DNA of 64,000 nt from Vreelandella neptunia (GTDB lineage: Bacteria > Pseudomonadota > Gammaproteobacteria > Pseudomonadales > Halomonadaceae), in the NCBI RefSeq assembly GCF_000712975.1, contig NZ_JHQL01000002.1:620001-684000 (forward strand), written 5' to 3'. Position 1 is the first letter of the stretch, and each line of letters begins with the position of its first letter. Below the pieces are notes generated by a model. It was not told where the DNA came from, ran no database searches, and was given only the letters and a program-made list of their open reading frames with translations. Position numbers and translations under genes: made by a program. This document shows positions 1-8,220 of this stretch, in pieces.

Positions 1-1
1 T

Positions 2-676
2 TACCTTAACGAAATTGCCCATCAAAACCGCTTAACACGTTTGGTACGCATTGGCGTACGAAACCTTGCAGGCGTGCCCTCGATTGTTTATGGCGTGTTT
101 GGTCTTGGGGTATTTGTATACGGAATAGGTGGCTCTATCGATAGCTGGTTTTTTAGTGATGAGTTGCCTTCACCCACTTTTGGCACCGGTGGCCTATTGT
201 GGGCATCGCTAACACTGGCTTTGCTCACATTACCCGTGGTGATTGTTGCTACCGAAGAAGGGCTTGCTCGCATACCCGATGCACAACGGGAAGGCGCGGT
301 TGCACTGGGCGCTACGCGTTTTGAAATGTTGACGCGGGTTGTGCTGCCCATGGCAACACCCGCCATGCTAACCGGGGTAATTTTGGCGATTGCTAGAGCG
401 GCTGGAGAAGTAGCGCCACTAATGTTAGTTGGCGTTGCTAAGTTAGCGCCTCAAATGCCTGTAGATGGCGACTTTCCCTACCTTCATCTAGAGCGCAAAT
501 TTATGCACCTCGGCTATCATTTATTTGATACTGCCTTTCACGGTGAAGATGTACAGGCTGCCATTCCCTTGGTTTTCGCTACCGCGCTACTACTGGTGTT
601 AATTGTGCTAGTGCTTAACCTAACTGCCATATTTCTGCGTCATTATCTAAGGCGTCAGCGAGGAAACGAATGTTAG
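2..676 (+). CDS. pstA: PstA, phosphate ABC transporter permease (5'-truncated by window)
   Basis: Inner-membrane permease subunit of the high-affinity phosphate importer PstSCAB. The reading frame is open from the first bases of the window, so the N-terminus lies outside it; about 224 C-terminal residues are present. They include the PstA-typical segment [16 protein letters not shown], a permease cytoplasmic-loop (EAA-like) region around [20 protein letters not shown], and at least four hydrophobic membrane segments, the last just before a basic tail (RHYLRRQRG). The stop overlaps the start of pstB by 7 bases (ATGTTAG), which implies translational coupling. pstS and pstC are expected upstream, outside the window. 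Family and context agree, so the call is secure. Confidence 0.95.
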   Translation, partial: YLNEIAHQNRLTRLVRIGVRNLAGVPSIVYGVFGLGVFVYGIGGSIDSWFFSDELPSPTFGTGGLLWASLTLALLTLPVVIVATEEGLARIPDAQREGAVALGATRFEMLTRVVLPMATPAMLTGVILAIARAAGEVAPLMLVGVAKLAPQMPVDGDFPYLHLERKFMHLGYHLFDTAFHGEDVQAAIPLVFATALLLVLIVLVLNLTAIFLRHYLRRQRGNEC

Positions 677-1485
677 CGTCCTTATCGTCCGACAAGGTGG
701 CTCCAACACCCGTGACGCATTTTTCAGCTGAACAACGCTGTTTGAGCATTCACCACTTTCACCTCGCTTATGCGGGGAAAATGGCGTTAAACGACCTAAC
801 GTTAGACCTACCGCGCCACAGCGTAACGGCCTTTATTGGCCCCTCTGGCTGCGGTAAATCAACGCTGTTGCGCGCAATCAATCGGCTACACGACCTTAAT
901 GAATCGGTAACACATAGCGGCCATATTCAGCTTGAAGGACAAGATATTCATGCACCAGACATGAATGTCACCGAGTTGCGGCGGCGCGTTGGGATGGTGT
1001 TTCAGACGCCAAACCCTTTCCCTATGTCGATTTATGAAAACGTTGCCTTTGGCCTACGTTTACAACAGCGTTTACCCAAGCGAAAAAGAGACGACATCAT
1101 CGAATGGGCTCTAACATCGGCAGCGCTATGGGATGAGGTAAAAGATCGGTTACATCGCTCGGCGTGGCAGCTATCCGGAGGCCAGCAACAGCGCCTAGTC
1201 ATTGCTCGTACGCTGGCCGTGCAGCCAGATGTGTTGCTACTCGACGAACCAGCGTCAGCGCTAGACCCTATCTCAACCTTAAAAATCGAAGAGCTAATCC
1301 GTAACCTAAAGTCACAGCTAACCCTGGTGCTGGTTACCCACAATATGCAGCAAGCCGCGCGGGTTTCTGACTACACGGCTTTTTTGCAGCACGGTGAACT
1401 CATTGAGTACGGGCCAACGGATCAAGTGTTCACCAACCCGCGTTTACAACGCACCGAAAACTACATCACCGGCCGCATTACCTAG
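670..1485 (+). CDS. pstB: PstB, phosphate ABC transporter ATP-binding protein
   Basis: ATPase that drives phosphate uptake through PstCA and also passes transport status to PhoR through PhoU. The 271-residue protein has Walker [10 protein letters not shown] near residue 57, a Q-loop in the PstB-typical form [18 protein letters not shown], the signature LSGGQQQR, Walker [13 protein letters not shown] and the H-loop [13 protein letters not shown]. An N-terminal extension of about 25 residues precedes the ABC core. It starts inside the end of pstA and is followed by phoU after 30 bases, so pstA-pstB-phoU form one operon. No Pho box lies inside this part; the operon promoter is expected upstream of pstS. 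Confidence 0.97.
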   Translation: MLASLSSDKVAPTPVTHFSAEQRCLSIHHFHLAYAGKMALNDLTLDLPRHSVTAFIGPSGCGKSTLLRAINRLHDLNESVTHSGHIQLEGQDIHAPDMNVTELRRRVGMVFQTPNPFPMSIYENVAFGLRLQQRLPKRKRDDIIEWALTSAALWDEVKDRLHRSAWQLSGGQQQRLVIARTLAVQPDVLLLDEPASALDPISTLKIEELIRNLKSQLTLVLVTHNMQQAARVSDYTAFLQHGELIEYGPTDQVFTNPRLQRTENYITGRIT

Positions 1486-1515
1486 GCCCTAAAGACATTA
1501 CGTCAGGAGTGCTCA

Positions 1516-2241
1516 ATGGATATTACGAGCGATACCCACAGCCAGCATATCTCTCGCCAATTCAACCAAGAATTGGAAGAGCTAAAAACCCACCTGATGG
1601 CCATGGGCGGCCTGGTGGAAAAACAAGTGCAAGATGCAGTTTTTGCGCTACTTGAAGGCGATAGCCGTCTTGCTGAAAAAGTGCGCGATAATGATCGCCA
1701 AGTAAACGACCTGCAACTGCAGATTGACGATGAATGCACCCGCGTACTGGCTCGTCGTCAGCCAGCGGCTTCCGATTTGCGCTTGGTGCTAGCGGTGATT
1801 CGCGCAACATCTGACCTTGAGCGCATCGGCGACGAAGCCAGCAAAATTGCTCGAAATGCATTACTTTTAAGCGAAAATAGCGGCAATATTCGCGGTCTAG
1901 TAGAAGTGCGCCATATTAGCGAGCATGTGCGTAAAATGCTACGCGATGCGCTTACCGCTTTCGCGCGTTTTGATACCGAACTTGCGATGCAAGTTGTCCG
2001 CGAAGATGAGTTCGTTGACGACGAGTACGGTAGCGCCATGCGCTCGCTAATGACCTTTATGATGGAAGACTCGCGTTCGATTAGCTCCGTGCTTAGCATC
2101 ATGTGGGTGCTACGCGCCTTGGAACGCGTGGGTGATCATGCCAATAACCTAGCTGAGTACGTCGTCTACCTAGTAAAAGGGTTAGATATACGCCACAGCG
2201 ACCCCGATTCTATCGACCCGCAAGTGCTTAAAAAATCTTGA
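1516..2241 (+). CDS. phoU: PhoU, phosphate signalling regulator
   Basis: Cytoplasmic adaptor that links the Pst transporter to PhoR and represses the Pho regulon when phosphate is plentiful. At 241 residues it is the usual PhoU length, with two similar three-helix halves. Each half carries the metal-binding type signature: RATSDLERIGDEASKIA near residue 95 and MWVLRALERVGDHANNLAEY near residue 195. A good ribosome site (CAGGAG) stands 6 bases before the ATG. It is the last gene of the pst operon and is followed immediately by a strong hairpin terminator. Confidence 0.97.
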   Translation: MDITSDTHSQHISRQFNQELEELKTHLMAMGGLVEKQVQDAVFALLEGDSRLAEKVRDNDRQVNDLQLQIDDECTRVLARRQPAASDLRLVLAVIRATSDLERIGDEASKIARNALLLSENSGNIRGLVEVRHISEHVRKMLRDALTAFARFDTELAMQVVREDEFVDDEYGSAMRSLMTFMMEDSRSISSVLSIMWVLRALERVGDHANNLAEYVVYLVKGLDIRHSDPDSIDPQVLKKS

Positions 2242-2266
2242 CCTAGCACTCAATTCCTCCTGCAAT

Positions 2267-2295
2267 ACGCCCAGATAATTTATCTGGGCGTTTTT
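2267..2295 (+). terminator. Rho-independent terminator of the pst-phoU operon
   Basis: A perfect stem, ACGCCCAGATAA paired with TTATCTGGGCGT, is followed by a T-run. The end of the T-run lies only 2-3 bases before the AAGGAG ribosome site of cysZ, so cysZ must either be transcribed by readthrough or from a promoter that overlaps this hairpin. Confidence 0.9.
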
Positions 2296-2308
2296 ATAAG
2301 GAGCAGGC

Positions 2309-3043
2309 ATGTTGGATGCGATAACAGCGCTAAGTCGAGGTACACGTCTGGTGTACACAAAGGGCTTGCGGCGCTATATTTTCCTACCCATTCTGGTCAA
2401 TATCTTCGTTTATGCTGGCATGCTGAGTTTTGTAGTCAACCGCTTTTCTGGCTGGCTAGACAGCGCCATGATGATGGTACCAAGCTGGTTAGAGTGGTTG
2501 TCATGGCTCATCTGGCCTCTGTTCTTTATCAGTCTGCTGCTGGTAATCTTTTTTACCTTTACCCTGGTTACCCACTTAATTGCCGCACCTTTCTATGGAT
2601 TTTTAGCAGCCAAGGTAGAACGCCAAGCGACAGGGCGTGAACCACTGGACGACCGCGGGCTAGCCAAAACCGCCGTCGACGCCTTAGGCCGCGAGCTAGT
2701 CAAACTCGGCTATATTCTGCCTCGTATGCTGATACTGTTTGTCATTAGTTGGATACCCGGCCTAAACCTGATAGCCCCTATTTTATGGATACTCTTTTCT
2801 GCCTGGATCATGGCGATTACTTATTTAGATTATCCCATGGATAACAATAAGATAACTTTTAGAGATATGCGCACACGACTATCGCAACGGTGGTGGCCCA
2901 GTCTCACCTACGGCGGATTAATTATGCTAGTGACCTGGATCCCCCTCGCCAACCTGTTCTTGATTCCCGGCGCGGTGGCAGGTGCCGTATTAATGTGGGA
3001 TGACCATTACCGTGGTACGCGCGACATTACGTCTCATCGCTAA
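2309..3043 (+). CDS. cysZ: CysZ-like sulfate permease (EI24 family)
   Basis: The 244-residue membrane protein matches the CysZ/EI24 family, which mediates proton-dependent sulfate uptake in Escherichia coli. Visible signs are the N-terminal block around GLRRYIFLPILVNIFVY, a long hydrophobic pair near residues 65-95, the segment ILPRMLILFVISWIPGLNLIAPILW and the conserved YLDYPMDNN patch. There are four or more membrane segments, and the length is close to the 253 residues of the E. coli protein. The ATG has an AAGGAG site 5 bases upstream. It is not next to cysteine-synthesis genes here, so the sulfate role is taken from the family, not from context. Confidence 0.85.
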   Translation: MLDAITALSRGTRLVYTKGLRRYIFLPILVNIFVYAGMLSFVVNRFSGWLDSAMMMVPSWLEWLSWLIWPLFFISLLLVIFFTFTLVTHLIAAPFYGFLAAKVERQATGREPLDDRGLAKTAVDALGRELVKLGYILPRMLILFVISWIPGLNLIAPILWILFSAWIMAITYLDYPMDNNKITFRDMRTRLSQRWWPSLTYGGLIMLVTWIPLANLFLIPGAVAGAVLMWDDHYRGTRDITSHR

Positions 3044-3127
3044 TGGCCTATCTGCTATAACGCTAGCCCAACCTATTTGTTACCTTAAGGTTGTTTGGCT
3101 TACCTAGTGTTATCAAGATTAAGCATA

Positions 3128-3149
3128 AGCCTTGTTAAGAAACAAGGCT
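3128..3149 (+). promoter_or_regulatory. Perfect 9-bp hairpin in the leader of the copper chaperone gene
   Basis: AGCCTTGTT and AACAAGGCT form a perfect inverted repeat around an AAGA loop. It ends 5 bases before the AAGGA ribosome site of the next gene. No T-run follows, so a plain terminator is unlikely. A 10-base palindrome ACCTTAAGGT lies at 3082-3091, further upstream. Both could be regulatory; this is inference. Confidence 0.45.
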
Positions 3150-3167
3150 CCTACAAGGAATACGACC

Positions 3168-3647
3168 ATGCTGACCCGCGCACTCTGGCTAACGGCTCTC
3201 CTCTCTAGCAGCGTCTCTTTTGCATCGGCTCACGACGTTCAAACCGACCAGTTAAGGATTGTTCACCCTTTTGCCACACCAACTCCTCCTGGCGTGGTAA
3301 ACGGTGCCGCTTATCTGGATATTACAGCTCGTACAGAACCCGTCACACTAGTTGGTGCGCAGTCACCTGTGAGTGACAGTGTTGAGCTGCATGACATGCA
3401 AATGGATGGCGATATGATGACAATGCGCCATGTCAGCGCCATTGAAATCGCTAAAGATGAAACACTGACGATGCGCCCGGGTGGCGGCTATCACCTGATG
3501 TTAATGGGCTTACACCAGCCACTGGTAGAGGGTGAGCGTTTTCCCATTACGTTAGAGTTTGCTCAACAAGACGACATTGAAATAGAGGTTTGGGTACAAG
3601 ATGCCCAGCAAGGAAGCACAGATGCTGATCACCATCATCAGCAATAA
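3168..3647 (+). CDS. Periplasmic copper chaperone of the PCu(A)C family
   Basis: A 159-residue exported protein with a signal peptide (TRALWLTALLSSSVSFASA). It carries the PCu(A)C (DUF461) copper-binding pattern: ELHDMQMDGDMMTM near residue 74 and, 30 residues later, GGYHLMLMGL, supplying the His and Met ligands. The His-rich tail (ADHHHQQ-like) could bind additional metal. Family members deliver Cu(I) to the CuA site of cytochrome c oxidase. The start is set at the ATG preceded by AAGGA 8 bases upstream; a TTG further upstream would lengthen the signal peptide without need. It is a single-gene unit between two hairpins. Confidence 0.85.
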   Translation: MLTRALWLTALLSSSVSFASAHDVQTDQLRIVHPFATPTPPGVVNGAAYLDITARTEPVTLVGAQSPVSDSVELHDMQMDGDMMTMRHVSAIEIAKDETLTMRPGGGYHLMLMGLHQPLVEGERFPITLEFAQQDDIEIEVWVQDAQQGSTDADHHHQQ

Positions 3648-3684
3648 CCACAGCGTGCGTTGCCCTGAGCGGTGCCACCATATA

Positions 3685-3712
3685 AAAGCCCCATAGAAGT
3701 GGGGCTTTATTA
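3685..3712. terminator. Bidirectional terminator between the copper chaperone and a convergent small gene
   Basis: AAAGCCCCA pairs perfectly with TGGGGCTTT around a 6-base loop. T/A-rich tails are present on both sides, so it can end transcription of the copper chaperone from the left and of the small secreted-protein gene from the right. Confidence 0.85.
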
Positions 3713-3756
3713 ATAAACACGCGTGCTTTACCTCATAAATTTAGCCGTCACACTGG

Positions 3757-4077
3757 TTACCAGCGTGTACTGCTCCCCTCTTCACGATTTAGCTCTTCAG
3801 CACGATAACCTGATCTAGCTTTAGACTCTTCATCATCTTTGCTATTACGGCTAGAAGGAGAGTAGATCAGCGTATTTTCGTTATCGTTGATTAAATCCTT
3901 AGCTGAATAGCTCGCAGGACCCGAGGTATTGCGCGATTCAGGCTGAATAATTTCTTGATTATCAGCGCGTTCCTGATTCAGCTCTATAGAAGATTGCGCA
4001 AATGCCATTGGGCTAGTGATTAGACCAAACAACAAACCTACAACAGCTGCTTTTTTAATTAATGATGTCAACAACAT
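3757..4077 (-). CDS. Small acidic secreted protein of unknown function (paralogue A)
   Basis: I do not recognise a family. The 106-residue product has a clear signal peptide (LIKKAAVVGLLFGLITSPMAFAQ) and a hydrophilic, Asn/Glu/Ser-rich mature part with no cysteine. It resembles the next minus-strand gene: the signal peptides match in pattern, a motif of the form Y-x3-DL-x2-D-x-N (YSAKDLINDNEN) recurs, and the C-terminus has GYRAEELNREE where the neighbour has GYDSTEELPEE. The AAGGAG site 8 bases before the ATG makes translation credible. It is probably periplasmic or extracellular and disordered. It shares a bidirectional terminator with the copper chaperone. Confidence 0.7.
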   Translation of the reverse strand: MLLTSLIKKAAVVGLLFGLITSPMAFAQSSIELNQERADNQEIIQPESRNTSGPASYSAKDLINDNENTLIYSPSSRNSKDDEESKARSGYRAEELNREEGSSTRW

Positions 4078-4544
4078 ACCTAAAACTCCTTGACCACCTA
4101 CTACATGGAGTAACCGACAGGCTAATAATACGAGATACCTTTTTGTCAGTCACCAAGCACTATATTTGAATATATTAGCTCTAAGCACTCACTATAACTC
4201 AGGCATTAACAAGGCAATAGGGTATGAACCCCCTTTCAACTACCAATAAAATGTGAGCTACACACAAAAATTAATCTACGCAAAAAATTAGACCCCACCG
4301 AGGTGGGGTCTTGAGCGCTCTTACTGATCGCGATGTGCACTGCTGGCTTCCTATCCATTTGAGGGACTCCAACCTTGGAATTAACCCTAACCAGCGTGAT
4401 AATCGTCGAATAATTCAATCCTTGAATTTAAGAGCATCCGTGCAATGAAACATCCGTGTTGCTAAATGACTCATCCATAAGAGTAAGAGCTATACTGACT
4501 TTAGAAAATATCAGTTACTAAAGTTAATACTAGACGGGTAAGTC
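4078..4544. other. Intergenic region between the two small secreted-protein genes
   Basis: This AT-rich 467-base stretch holds the promoter region of paralogue A next to its start and the terminator of paralogue B at 4291-4310. A 60-codon minus-strand frame inside it runs through the terminator hairpin, has no recognisable ribosome site and is not accepted as a gene. I see no RNA gene. Confidence 0.6.
4284..4310 (-). terminator. Minus-strand terminator below paralogue B
   Basis: GACCCCACC and GGTGGGGTC form a 9-bp stem with a very small loop. On the minus strand it is followed by TAATTTTTT, which is a good intrinsic terminator. It lies about 235 bases after the stop of the paralogue B gene, so that transcript has a long 3' tail. 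Confidence 0.75.
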
Positions 4545-4874
4545 TTACATGCCACTATTTTCTTCTGGCAATTCTTCCGTGCTGTCATAGCCAGCATCTG
4601 ATTCGCCATGTTCCATTGAGTTAGGTTCCATGTCGCTAGCGTTATCGCCTTCGTCATGGGTCAAATCTTGTTTGTCATACTCACCAGTTCCTGTAGATCC
4701 AGCAGTTCCGGTAGTGCCTGACGCGTCATCAGACTGGCTACCAACCGGCTGTTCATCTGGAGAAATATTATTCGCTGGGTCTGCTGGCTCTTGAGCGAAT
4801 GCCGCAGGACTAGCAACTAGACCGAACGCTACACTTAAAATACCAGCTTTCTTGAGTAGTTCCTTGGACATCAT
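4545..4874 (-). CDS. Small acidic secreted protein of unknown function (paralogue B)
   Basis: No known family was recognised. The product is about 109 residues, with a signal peptide (ELLKKAGILSVAFGLVASPAAFAQ) and a strongly acidic mature part rich in Asp, Glu, Ser, Gly and Thr, including a low-complexity SGTTGTAGSTGTG stretch. It shares with paralogue A the motif Y-x3-DL-x2-D (EYDKQDLTHDEGDN) and a C-terminal GYDSTEELPEE. The start is chosen at the ATG preceded by GAGGAG about 7 bases upstream; the frame is open further upstream, but that extension would bury the signal peptide. Extreme acidity fits an exported protein of a halophile. Its function cannot be inferred. Confidence 0.75.
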   Translation of the reverse strand: MMSKELLKKAGILSVAFGLVASPAAFAQEPADPANNISPDEQPVGSQSDDASGTTGTAGSTGTGEYDKQDLTHDEGDNASDMEPNSMEHGESDAGYDSTEELPEENSGM

Positions 4875-5172
4875 ATTCCATCTCCTCGATCGCTGTTCAA
4901 TACTGCTTAAATGGTAAGAAAGATTGCCTTTCGGCTTACCAATTCCTGTGGTGTTCTCTCTTACCCATATACTTGCATTCGTTATGCCAAAAGCCAAAAA
5001 AAACAATAATATTTTTAATAAACAAAAACTTAAGGAAAAAAAAGAGGCGCAAGCACAATATAAGTCTTTCGAAATAAGGGGGGCAAACTGGTTAGAAATG
5101 GCACATGAGCATTATGTATCCATACTTATATGACAGCATGGCACACTTATACAATATTTGTATTTACAAGCC
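4875..5172. other. AT-rich intergenic region between paralogue B and phoR
   Basis: About 300 bases, very A-rich on the plus strand around 5000-5050. It must contain the promoter for paralogue B and the 3' end of the phoBR transcript. I found no convincing gene; short plus-strand frames here have low-complexity lysine-rich translations. Confidence 0.5.
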
Positions 5173-6480
5173 CTATGTCAGGCTATGCTCGTTTTCAACA
5201 ACCCGGGAGGAGGGAAAAACACAGCGAAAGAGGGCTCCTTCGCCAGGATGGGATTCAATGTGTAGCAGTGCATCATGTCTTAGTAGTACATGCTTCACAA
5301 TCGCAAGGCCAAGGCCCGTGCCACCCGTTGCTGTACTACGCCCTTTATCAACACGGTAAAAGCGCTCTGTTAGGCGTGGAATATGAACCGGGTCTATCCC
5401 TTCACCGTCATCATCAACGTCAATGCAGGCGCCACCATTCGGTAGCGTTTTCCAGCGAAGCGTTATCTGACTACCTGTTGGGGTATACCGCACAGCGTTA
5501 AAGGCAAGGTTAGAAACAGCACTATGCAGCTCTTGTTCGCTACCAATGAGCCGCGCATCGCTCTCAAGCACAACATGAACACTGTGTTGTTGATTAGAAA
5601 GTGCAAGCGCATCGCGGCGGATATTATCGAGTAACGGTCCTACCGCTAGCGGTTGGTGATCCTCTCCCCCTTGATCAATTTCTAACCGCGAAAGTAGCAG
5701 CAAATCATTGACCAAATTTTGCATGCGTTTAGTCTGCTCTTCCATCTGGCCAATCCCGCGACCTAACCGCGGCGGCAACTGATCTTTCAGCTCGCCGTAG
5801 GTTTCTAAATACCCCGTTAACACTGTAAGCGGGGTACGTAGCTCATGGGAAACGTTCGCCACAAAGTCACGACGCATCTGCTCTAAACGATGGAGGCGAG
5901 TAATATCTCGCGCCATTACTAAGCGTTCATCATCGCCATAAAGGGTAATTTGATATTGAAGGATGCGCCGTTCATCGATGGGCGACGTCAAGGTTAGCGG
6001 CTCACCGTACTTACACGCGTTAAAATAGCTGATAAATCTTGGGTCACGAAGCAGGTTGGTAATGTGCTGGCCACGGTCATGAGCCGTTTGTAGGCCCAGC
6101 ATTTCTGTCGCTGCGCTGTTCCACCACTCTAGGTCACCATGCCGGTCCAACATAACCACGCTATCACGCATTGCTTCAGATGATTCCTGAATACGTGCCA
6201 ACGTCGCGCGTAAGCGGTTCTGGGTAATCCGTTGGCTTTTTTGATAGCGATACAAGCGATCAAATAGCTCACCCCATATCCCGTTCGCTGCAGGGGGTTC
6301 ATCATGGGGATGAAGCGTTAACCATTTAAATAGCGCACGTAGTTGACGTAAATGGTAGCCAAGACAAACGGTAAGGCCCGCCGCTAGACCGATGCCTGGA
6401 ACTGCCACCAGCCACCCTAGGAAAAGGCCTAGCATTGCCCACAAAACAAAGCGCCACAGTTCTCGGCTCCACAAACGCAC
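5173..6480 (-). CDS. phoR: PhoR, phosphate-regulon sensor histidine kinase
   Basis: Membrane-anchored sensor kinase partner of PhoB. In order: two membrane segments (about residues 8-42), a short charged linker, a PAS domain (about 95-195) containing DSVVMLDRHGDLEWWNSAA, the HisKA box FVANVSHELRTPLTVL with the phospho-accepting His212, and a HATPase domain with N-box SNLAFNAVRYTP and G-boxes DDDGEGIDP and GGTGLGLAIVKH. The length (435) is normal. As usual for PhoR there is no large periplasmic domain, so sensing goes through Pst/PhoU. The start is GTG, two bases after the phoB stop, and the ribosome site is weak, so coupling to phoB translation is likely. Confidence 0.95.
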   Translation of the reverse strand: MRLWSRELWRFVLWAMLGLFLGWLVAVPGIGLAAGLTVCLGYHLRQLRALFKWLTLHPHDEPPAANGIWGELFDRLYRYQKSQRITQNRLRATLARIQESSEAMRDSVVMLDRHGDLEWWNSAATEMLGLQTAHDRGQHITNLLRDPRFISYFNACKYGEPLTLTSPIDERRILQYQITLYGDDERLVMARDITRLHRLEQMRRDFVANVSHELRTPLTVLTGYLETYGELKDQLPPRLGRGIGQMEEQTKRMQNLVNDLLLLSRLEIDQGGEDHQPLAVGPLLDNIRRDALALSNQQHSVHVVLESDARLIGSEQELHSAVSNLAFNAVRYTPTGSQITLRWKTLPNGGACIDVDDDGEGIDPVHIPRLTERFYRVDKGRSTATGGTGLGLAIVKHVLLRHDALLHIESHPGEGALFRCVFPSSRVVENEHSLT

Positions 6481-6482
6481 GG

Positions 6483-7172
6483 TTACACCCGGGCAGAGAA
6501 GCGGTATCCAGTGCCACGCACCGTTTGAATAAGGTTTTGGTGGGCTTCCCCGAGGGCCTTGCGTAAACGACGAATGTGGACGTCTACGGTACGCTCTTCA
6601 ACATACACGTTACCGCCCCACACTTGATCAAGTAACTGGCTACGTGTGTACGCGCGTTCTTGGTGGGTCATAAAGAACTGCAGCAAACGGTACTCTGTCG
6701 GCCCCATTTCCAATGCTTTGCCATAAGCGCTCACCCGATGGCTGACAGGGTCTAAAAGCAAGCCATTGATTTCGATAGGATCTTCGACGCCACGAGGCGT
6801 AGTACGGCGTAACACTGCTTTTAAGCGCGCTACCAGCTCACGGGGCGAAAAAGGTTTGGTGATATAGTCATCAGCGCCAGCTTCAAGCCCTTGAATCTTA
6901 TTATCCTCTTCGCCTTTGGCGGTTAGCATGATTATAGGCACTTCTGCTGTCGCTTCTTCACGCTTCAAACGCCTTGCCAGTTCAATACCACTGGTACCGG
7001 GCATCATCCAATCCAGCAAAAGTAGATCTGGCTGATGGTCAACCATCATGGCGTGGGCATCCTGGGCGTTATCCGCTTCAAGTACGCGATAGTCAGCCAT
7101 TTCAAGCGCCACGGCGATCATTTCGCGGATAGGCGCTTCATCATCGACAATCAAAACGGTCTTGGCGGTCAT
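6483..7172 (-). CDS. phoB: PhoB, phosphate-regulon response regulator
   Basis: OmpR-type transcription factor, 229 residues. The receiver domain begins [15 protein letters not shown] and holds the phospho-accepting Asp54 in [12 protein letters not shown] and the [11 protein letters not shown] switch lysine. The winged-helix output domain carries [23 protein letters not shown] and ends RGTGYRFS. The start is set at the ATG before [11 protein letters not shown], with GAGG 8 bases upstream; an in-frame upstream start would add a non-conserved extension. It heads the phoBR operon and is preceded by a Pho box, so it is predicted to be autoregulated. Confidence 0.96.
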   Translation of the reverse strand: MTAKTVLIVDDEAPIREMIAVALEMADYRVLEADNAQDAHAMMVDHQPDLLLLDWMMPGTSGIELARRLKREEATAEVPIIMLTAKGEEDNKIQGLEAGADDYITKPFSPRELVARLKAVLRRTTPRGVEDPIEINGLLLDPVSHRVSAYGKALEMGPTEYRLLQFFMTHQERAYTRSQLLDQVWGGNVYVEERTVDVHIRRLRKALGEAHQNLIQTVRGTGYRFSARV

Positions 7173-7268
7173 TCCAGGGGCCTCACGGTGTTCAATGAAA
7201 ACTGGTTCGAAAGAACAGTTCAACAAAACAGTTCAGTGACATGTCAATGACGATAACACCATGACTTG

Positions 7269-7286
7269 ATGACAATTCTATGACAA
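7269..7286 (-). promoter_or_regulatory. Pho box upstream of phoB
   Basis: On the minus strand it reads TTGTCAT-AGAA-TTGTCAT: two 7-mers, each one base from the CTGTCAT consensus and exactly alike, spaced by 4 bases as in PhoB-binding sites. It lies about 97 bases upstream of the phoB start. This matches the known autoregulation of phoB in enterics and pseudomonads. Confidence 0.8.
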
Positions 7287-7295
7287 AGACGATAT

Positions 7296-8186
7296 TTAGC
7301 CAGTGATTGGCCACCAACTCAGTACTATTCCTGCAAAAATCAATAAGCCAGACCAGTGATTGTTTAGAAATGCTTGGAAACAGCGGTCACGCTCACGGCC
7401 AGCAATTAGCCGCTGTTGGTGGGCAAACGTAGCGGCCATCCCCGTTAACCCAAGCCAGAAAAACCCTCCCAAACCAACGCGTATTCCCACCCATGCAAGT
7501 AGCAACAATGTCGCTGCTTGCAGCACACCAATGATAAAGCGGTCAGCACTACCAAACAGCACCGCGGTAGATTTAATGCCAATTTTAAGGTCATCGTCGC
7601 GGTCGACCATGGCGTATTGGGTATCGTAAGCCACTGTCCATAAAACGTTCGCACTAAACAACAGCCACGCTTCAAACGGAACGTACCCCAATACTGCACC
7701 GAATGCCATGGGGATCGCCCAAGAAAACGCCGCTCCCAAAAACACTTGTGGGAAGTGGGTATACCGCTTCATAAAGGGGTAAATAAACGCTAAAACAACA
7801 CCGCCGATTGAAAGCAGCACCGTAAACCAGTTGGTCAGCAACACTAAAACGAAAGCGGCGGCAACCAGCGCGATAAACAGTAGCTGCGCTTCGGTTTCAC
7901 TGATACGCCCAGTGGCTAATGGGCGATGCTTAGTGCGCTTTACATGGCCATCAAAGTGACGGTCAGCGTAATCATTGACCACGCAGCCCGCGGCACGCAT
8001 CACATACACACCAGCAATAAAAATTAGCAGCACATTACGCTCAGGCACACCATCAGCCGCTATCCAAAGCGCCCATAACGTTGGCCACATCAGTAGCCAG
8101 GTGCCAATCGGGCGATCTAAGCGCATTAAATGTAAAAAATCTGCCACTCGGGCCCATCCCGTTGGCCGCAACAGAGAACGATCCAT
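7296..8186 (-). CDS. ubiA: 4-hydroxybenzoate octaprenyltransferase
   Basis: Integral-membrane prenyltransferase that attaches the polyprenyl tail to 4-hydroxybenzoate in ubiquinone synthesis. The 296-residue protein has the two Asp-rich motifs of the family: [15 protein letters not shown] near residue 71 and [17 protein letters not shown] near residue 190. These bind the magnesium-diphosphate of the prenyl donor. About eight hydrophobic segments are visible. The [17 protein letters not shown] segment is typical of bacterial UbiA. It lies 34 bases after ubiC on the same strand, so ubiC-ubiA form an operon that supplies and uses the same substrate. Confidence 0.96.
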   Translation of the reverse strand: MDRSLLRPTGWARVADFLHLMRLDRPIGTWLLMWPTLWALWIAADGVPERNVLLIFIAGVYVMRAAGCVVNDYADRHFDGHVKRTKHRPLATGRISETEAQLLFIALVAAAFVLVLLTNWFTVLLSIGGVVLAFIYPFMKRYTHFPQVFLGAAFSWAIPMAFGAVLGYVPFEAWLLFSANVLWTVAYDTQYAMVDRDDDLKIGIKSTAVLFGSADRFIIGVLQAATLLLLAWVGIRVGLGGFFWLGLTGMAATFAHQQRLIAGRERDRCFQAFLNNHWSGLLIFAGIVLSWWPITG

Positions 8187-8220
8187 GCTTACCTCTCAAA
8201 AAGAATACGCTGGCACTAGC

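Noticed and set aside
4236..4418. A 60-codon minus-strand frame between the small secreted-protein genes
   Set aside because: It spans the terminator hairpin of paralogue B, has no ribosome site and its translation is not protein-like.
4924..5133. A 69-codon plus-strand frame upstream of paralogue B
   Set aside because: The lysine/asparagine-rich translation comes from an A-rich intergenic tract, and it overlaps the presumed promoter.
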